Part shown: piece after piece, positions 1-6,615 of the stretch
Numbering within the stretch: position 1 is the first letter of the stretch
How the letters are laid out: the number at the start of each line of letters is the position of its first letter
NCBI GenBank assembly: GCA_946480065.1
Contig: CAMLJA010000111.1
Span: 1 to 6,615 of the forward strand
Direction of reading: 5' to 3'
Length of the DNA: 6,615 nt
Origin: an uncultured Thermomonas sp.
GTDB lineage: Bacteria > Pseudomonadota > Gammaproteobacteria > Xanthomonadales > Xanthomonadaceae
Notes under the pieces: model-generated
The model's database searches: none
What the model was told of the DNA's origin: nothing
What the model saw: only the letters and a program-made list of their open reading frames with translations
Program-made: the position numbers and the translations under genes

Positions 1-2661
<2,661 letters not shown>

Positions 2662-2662
<1 letters not shown>

Positions 2663-4020
2663 CAGTCCACCCCCAGCGCGCGCAGCATGCCGCGCGCCTT
2701 CGCGCGCGTTTCGTCCAGCTCGCGCCGCGGATCTGAATCGATCACGATGCCCGCGCCGGTGCGGAAGCGCAGGGCATCGCCCTCCACCTCCGCGCTGCGG
2801 ATCAGGATGTTGAGGTCCAGGTCGCCGTCGTGGCCCAGCCAGCCCATCGCGCCGGTGTAGGCGCCGCGGCCGGTAGCCTCCAGCTCGGCGATGACCTGCA
2901 TGCAGCGCACCTTGGGGCAGCCGGTGATGGTGCCACCGGGGAACACGGCGGCGATCGCCTGCCCGGGGGTGACGCCGGCGCGCAGCGTCCCGCGCACGTT
3001 GCTGACGATGTGGTGCACGTGGGCATAGCTTTCCACCGTCATCAGCTCGTCCACCCGCACGCTGCCGGGCGCGCACACGCGGCCCAGGTCGTTGCGCTCG
3101 AGGTCGAGCAGCATCACGTGTTCGGCGCGTTCCTTCGGATGCCCGACCAGCTCGCGGATGCGCGCCGCGTCGTCGTCGCCCGGGAAGCGCGGACGCGTGC
3201 CGGCGATCGGCCGCGTCTCCGCCATGCCGCCGCGCAGCGACAGCAGCCGCTCCGGCGAGGCGCTGACCACGCTGCCCCACGGGCTGCGGAAGATGCCGGC
3301 GAACGGCGCCGGGTTGTGCGTGCGCAGGCGCTGGAACAACGCCGCCGGATCCAGCGCGCGGTCGAACGCCACCCGCCAGCCGCGCGACAGGTTGGCCTGG
3401 AACACGTCGCCGGCGGCCAGGTAGTCCAGCACGCGCGCCACGCCGTCGAGATAGCGCTGCGGCGGATCCTCGTCGACCCGCGCCGGCGGCGCCCACGCCG
3501 GCAGCGGCGGCAGGGCGCGGGCGCGCTCGGCATCATCGGCGATGCGCTGCAGCCACGCCTCGGCACCCGCTTCTGCCACCGCCACGCAATCACCCGTGGT
3601 GCGATCTCGCAGCAGCGCCGCCGGGCAGCGCAGCGCGACCGCGACCGGCAGGCCGCCGTCGGCCGCAGGTAGCCGCAGCACCGGCTCCACCTGCGCGGCC
3701 AGCTCGTAGCCCAGCAGCAGCGCCCAGCCGCCGCGGAACGGCCGCGTCGGGTCCGCTCCGGCGTCGCCTGCCGCACCGCGCGCGGCCTGCCAGTGCGCAT
3801 CCAGCACCTCGAGGAAGCGGCCGTCGAGCGGCGCGCCGTCGAGCCTGCGCACGCGGCCGTCGCGATGCAGCGCGAAGCCCTCGCCCGCGTGGGCCAGCAG
3901 CAGGTCGTGCCGTCCCAGCGCGCCGCCGCTGCTGGATTCCAGCAGCACCGGGTAGCGCGCCGGGTCGAGCCGGTGCAGGTCCAGCGGGTCGGGGGCGTTG
4001 GCCAGGGGTCGATGGTTCAT
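2662..4020 (-). CDS. pabB: Aminodeoxychorismate synthase component I
   Basis: A 452-residue chorismate-binding enzyme that uses ammonia from a PabA-type glutaminase to convert chorismate to 4-amino-4-deoxychorismate, for folate synthesis. An N-terminal TrpE-like region (about 15-150, with LLESS at 27-31) is followed by the catalytic domain (about 185-447). The latter shows SASPERLL (Glu257), PIAGTRPR (271-278), LLDLERNDLGRV (304-315), HHIVS (336-340), ITGCPKVRCM (365-374) and GAGIVIDSDP (422-431). The length and the pabC gene next door favour PabB over anthranilate synthase TrpE. However, the position of the E. coli PabB catalytic Lys274 holds Ala273, as in TrpE, so the product should be checked. 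No pabA is in the window. The ATG at 4020 lacks a clear Shine-Dalgarno. The stop shares one base with the pabC start (TGATG). Confidence 0.9.
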
Positions 4021-4042
4021 CGGCGGCAGCCACTGCGCCCCG

Positions 4043-4067
4043 CGCCTCCCCCGGTGCGGGGGAGGCG
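4043..4067 (-). repeat. Perfect palindrome between fabF and pabB, REP-like
   Basis: An 11-bp perfect stem with a 3-nt loop, CGCCTCCCCCG-CAC-CGGGGGAGGCG on the minus strand, begins 7 nt after the fabF stop and ends 22 nt before the pabB ATG. No T-run follows, so it is not a standard intrinsic terminator. The CTCCCCC/GGGGGAG arms resemble short palindromic repeats scattered between genes in many GC-rich proteobacteria. It could protect the 3' end of fab mRNA or dampen read-through into the pab genes. Whether it is repeated in this genome cannot be seen from one copy. Confidence 0.45.
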
Positions 4068-4074
4068 GCAGGCG

Positions 4075-5313
<1,239 letters not shown>

Positions 5314-5317
5314 GCTT

Positions 5318-5323
5318 CCTCCT
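5318..5323 (-). promoter_or_regulatory. Consensus Shine-Dalgarno of fabF
   Basis: A full AGGAGG stands 4 nt before the fabF ATG at 5313. The spacing is slightly short, but the match is perfect. It fixes this start and shows that fabF translation begins independently rather than by coupling to acpP, whose stop is 88 bp away. Confidence 0.75.
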
Positions 5324-5355
5324 GCTGACGCCCGGGGTGCGGTGACGCAAACACA

Positions 5356-5377
5356 GGGGGCCGCATGCGCGGCCCCC
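5356..5377 (-). terminator. GC-rich hairpin after acpP, possible partial terminator
   Basis: On the minus strand this is GGGGGCCGC-GCAT-GCGGCCCCC, a perfect 9-bp stem with a 4-nt loop, beginning 24 nt after the acpP stop. It is followed by TGTGTTTGCG, which has five T in the first seven bases. That is a weak U-tract, so full termination is doubtful. Partial termination or 3'-end protection of an acpP message, with read-through into fabF, is more plausible. A self-complementary 10-mer, GCTGGCCAGC (5386-5395), lies just before it. The structure is seen directly; the terminator role is inferred. Confidence 0.45.
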
Positions 5378-5401
5378 GGGGTGGTGCTGGCCAGCGCCGG
5401 C

Positions 5402-5641
5402 TTACGCCTTGACGTGGGCCTTGATGTAGTCGATCGCCTGCTGCACCGAGGTGATCTTCTCGGCTTCCTCGTCCGGGATCTCGCACTCGAACTCTTCCTC
5501 GAGGGCCATCACCAGCTCCACGGTGTCCAGCGAGTCCGCGCCGAGGTCGTCCACGAACGACGCGCTGGTGGTGACGTCCTCTTCCTTGACGCCCAGTTGT
5601 TCGACGACGATCTTCTTGACGCGTTCTTCGATGCTGCTCAT
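5402..5641 (-). CDS. acpP: Acyl carrier protein
   Basis: A 79-residue acidic, helical protein that carries growing acyl chains on a 4'-phosphopantetheine arm through every step of fatty acid synthesis. It also donates acyl groups to phospholipid and lipid A synthesis. The prosthetic group attaches at Ser37 in the conserved [10 protein letters not shown] motif, followed by the acidic recognition helix [18 protein letters not shown]. Length and sequence match proteobacterial ACP almost throughout. The ATG at 5641 gives the standard start [10 protein letters not shown] and has a strong Shine-Dalgarno. Apart from the 2-nt mltG-tmk gap, acpP and fabF are the only genes with spacers on their upstream side in the fab half of the cluster, 85 bp before acpP and 88 bp after it. 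Each of those spacers holds a stem-loop, suggesting that acpP has its own transcript level. Confidence 0.98.
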   Translation of the reverse strand: MSSIEERVKKIVVEQLGVKEEDVTTSASFVDDLGADSLDTVELVMALEEEFECEIPDEEAEKITSVQQAIDYIKAHVKA

Positions 5642-5650
5642 GTGGGTTGC

Positions 5651-5656
5651 TCCTCC
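5651..5656 (-). promoter_or_regulatory. Strong Shine-Dalgarno of acpP
   Basis: GGAGGA, inside GGGAGGAG, sits 9 nt before the ATG at 5641. It fixes the acpP start and excludes the longer frame that opens upstream at 5707. A strong site fits the very high expression usual for acyl carrier protein. The pab-mltG-tmk-holB starts downstream have nothing comparable. Confidence 0.8.
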
Positions 5657-5699
5657 CGGGAATCGGGTCGTTCGATGGTGAAGTGTACGGGAAAGCCGG

Positions 5700-5715
5700 G
5701 CGGCCATGCGGCCGC
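5700..5715 (-). other. Stem-loop between fabG and acpP (GCAT loop)
   Basis: Read on the minus strand this is GCGGCC-GCAT-GGCCGC, a perfect 6-bp stem with a 4-nt loop, starting 11 nt after the fabG stop. A CCGG and then TTT follow, which is too short a T-run for a convincing intrinsic terminator. It may mark an RNA processing or pausing point, or help set the 5' boundary of a separate acpP message. The GCAT loop and GCGGCC stem recur in the hairpin after acpP. The pairing is seen directly; any function is inference. Confidence 0.4.
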
Positions 5716-5726
5716 GCGGGACGGAC

Positions 5727-6473
5727 TCACGGCATGTACATGCCGCCGTTGACGTGCAGGGTCTCGCCGGTGATGTAGCCGGCGGACGGCCCGGCCAGGA
5801 ACGCCACGGCGCGGGCGATGTCGGCCGGCTCGCCCAGGCGGCCCAGCGCGATCTGGCCCAGCATCGCCTCGCGGGCGGCCTCCGGCAGGTCGGCGGTCAT
5901 GTCGGTGGCGATGAAGCCCGGGGCGACCACGTTCACGGTGATCCCGCGCGAGCCGATCTCCTTGGCCAGCGACTTGCTGAAGGCGATGATGCCGGCCTTG
6001 GCCGCGGCGTAGTTGGCCTGCCCGGCGTTGCCGGTGACGCCGATCACCGAGGCGATGTTCACGATCCGGCCGCGGCGCGCCTTCATCATCCCGCGCAGCA
6101 CCGCCTTGGAGGCGCGGAACACCGAGGTCAGGTTGGTGTCGATGATCGCCTGCCAGTCCTCGTCCTTCATCCGCATCAGCAGGTTGTCGCGGGTGATGCC
6201 GGCGTTGTTGACCAGGATCGAGATGGCGCCGAACTCGGTGGCGACGGCGTCGACCAGCGCCTCGATCGCGCCGGGCTCGTTGACGTCCAGCCGGCGCCCA
6301 TGGCCACCGCGCGCGGCCAGGCGCTCGCCGATCGCCTGCGCGCCGGCATCCGACGTTGCGGTGCCGATCACGGTGGCGCCCAGCGCCGCCAGCTCGTCGG
6401 CGATCGCGGCGCCGATGCCGCGCGAGGCGCCGGTGACCAGCGCCACCTCGCCGTGCAGGGGAAGATCGGTCAT
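5727..6473 (-). CDS. fabG: 3-ketoacyl-ACP reductase FabG
   Basis: A 248-residue short-chain dehydrogenase/reductase that uses NADPH to reduce 3-ketoacyl-ACP to 3-hydroxyacyl-ACP, the first reduction of each fatty acid elongation cycle, as a cytoplasmic tetramer. Visible motifs are the cofactor loop TGASRGIG (14-21), NNAG (89-92), the active-site tetrad Asn114, Ser142, Tyr155 and Lys159 (YAAAK), and the typical FabG ending VNGGMYMP. Length matches the family. The ATG at 6473 is chosen because the protein then begins [15 protein letters not shown] as FabG proteins do, it overlaps the fabD stop as ATGA, and a GAGGA lies 9 nt upstream. The frame stays open further upstream and includes an ATG three codons earlier, but only 1 nt separates that ATG from the GAGGA, and the extra residues do not look like FabG. 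The neighbours fabD and acpP confirm the fatty acid role over other reductases of this superfamily. Confidence 0.97.
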   Translation of the reverse strand: MTDLPLHGEVALVTGASRGIGAAIADELAALGATVIGTATSDAGAQAIGERLAARGGHGRRLDVNEPGAIEALVDAVATEFGAISILVNNAGITRDNLLMRMKDEDWQAIIDTNLTSVFRASKAVLRGMMKARRGRIVNIASVIGVTGNAGQANYAAAKAGIIAFSKSLAKEIGSRGITVNVVAPGFIATDMTADLPEAAREAMLGQIALGRLGEPADIARAVAFLAGPSAGYITGETLHVNGGMYMP

Positions 6474-6615
6474 GCGTTCCATTCCTCGATGGCGCCGGCG
6501 AACTCCGCCGGGGTGCCCAACGCGCGGGCGTCGAGCGACTTGTCGATGCGCTTGGCCAGGCCGGCCAGCACCTTGCCGGGGCCGCATTCGCCGATCCGCG
6601 CCACGCCGCGCGCGG
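6470..6615 (-). CDS. fabD: Malonyl-CoA:ACP transacylase, C-terminal end (partial)
   Basis: Only the last 47 codons and the stop lie in the window; the gene continues past the right edge. FabD moves malonate from CoA to acyl carrier protein in the cytoplasm, giving the extender unit used by FabF. The fragment contains GECGPGKVLAGLAKRI, close to the conserved C-terminal FabD motif (E. coli has EVGPGKVLTGLTKRI), followed by a short tail ending EEWNA. The catalytic Ser and His lie outside the window, so activity cannot be judged. Its TGA overlaps the fabG ATG as ATGA, which implies translational coupling. The position directly upstream of fabG and acpP is the usual fab cluster order and supports the call. 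Confidence 0.93.
   Translation of the reverse strand, partial: ARGVARIGECGPGKVLAGLAKRIDKSLDARALGTPAEFAGAIEEWNA

Noticed and set aside
5642..5707. A longer acyl carrier protein beginning at 5707.
   Set aside because: The extra 22 residues are unlike any ACP, and a strong Shine-Dalgarno sits just before the standard start at 5641.

Overview
The window is a GC-rich piece of bacterial chromosome (about 70% G+C by eye) that is densely packed with housekeeping genes. All nine genes lie on the minus strand, so transcription runs from the right end of the window to the left. In that order they are fabD (3' end only), fabG, acpP, fabF, pabB, pabC, mltG (yceG), tmk and holB (5' end only). This is the classic gammaproteobacterial fab cluster of type II fatty acid synthesis, followed by the pabC-yceG-tmk-holB run known from E. 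coli, with pabB lying between fabF and pabC. The protein sequences, especially acyl carrier protein and FabF, together with the very high G+C, suggest a member of the Xanthomonadaceae (Lysobacteraceae), such as Lysobacter, Luteimonas or Xanthomonas. That placement rests on recall of family sequences, not on a search.

Right third (about 5400-6615): the end of malonyl-CoA:ACP transacylase, then 3-ketoacyl-ACP reductase (stop and start share ATGA), then acyl carrier protein with its own strong Shine-Dalgarno sequence. Middle (4075-5313): 3-ketoacyl-ACP synthase II. Left part (1-4020): aminodeoxychorismate synthase subunit I, aminodeoxychorismate lyase, the endolytic murein transglycosylase MltG, thymidylate kinase and the start of the DNA polymerase III delta' subunit. 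These five genes are nearly gapless: TGATG, ATGA, a 2-nt gap, then ATGA.

The functions group as follows. FabD loads malonate on ACP, FabF condenses and FabG reduces. PabB and PabC make p-aminobenzoate for folate. Folate feeds dTMP synthesis, whose product Tmk phosphorylates, and HolB belongs to the replicative clamp loader. MltG trims nascent peptidoglycan. The cluster therefore joins membrane, wall and DNA precursor supply.

Only three intergenic gaps exist (85, 88 and 54 bp), and each holds a perfect GC-rich stem-loop. Two of these bracket acpP and share a GCAT loop. The third lies between fabF and pabB. No mobile element, tRNA, CRISPR array or gene of foreign composition was seen. I found no new biological system. 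The points most worth checking are the stem-loops around acpP, the Ala in place of Lys in the PabB active-site motif, and the FabB-like nucleophile loop in FabF.
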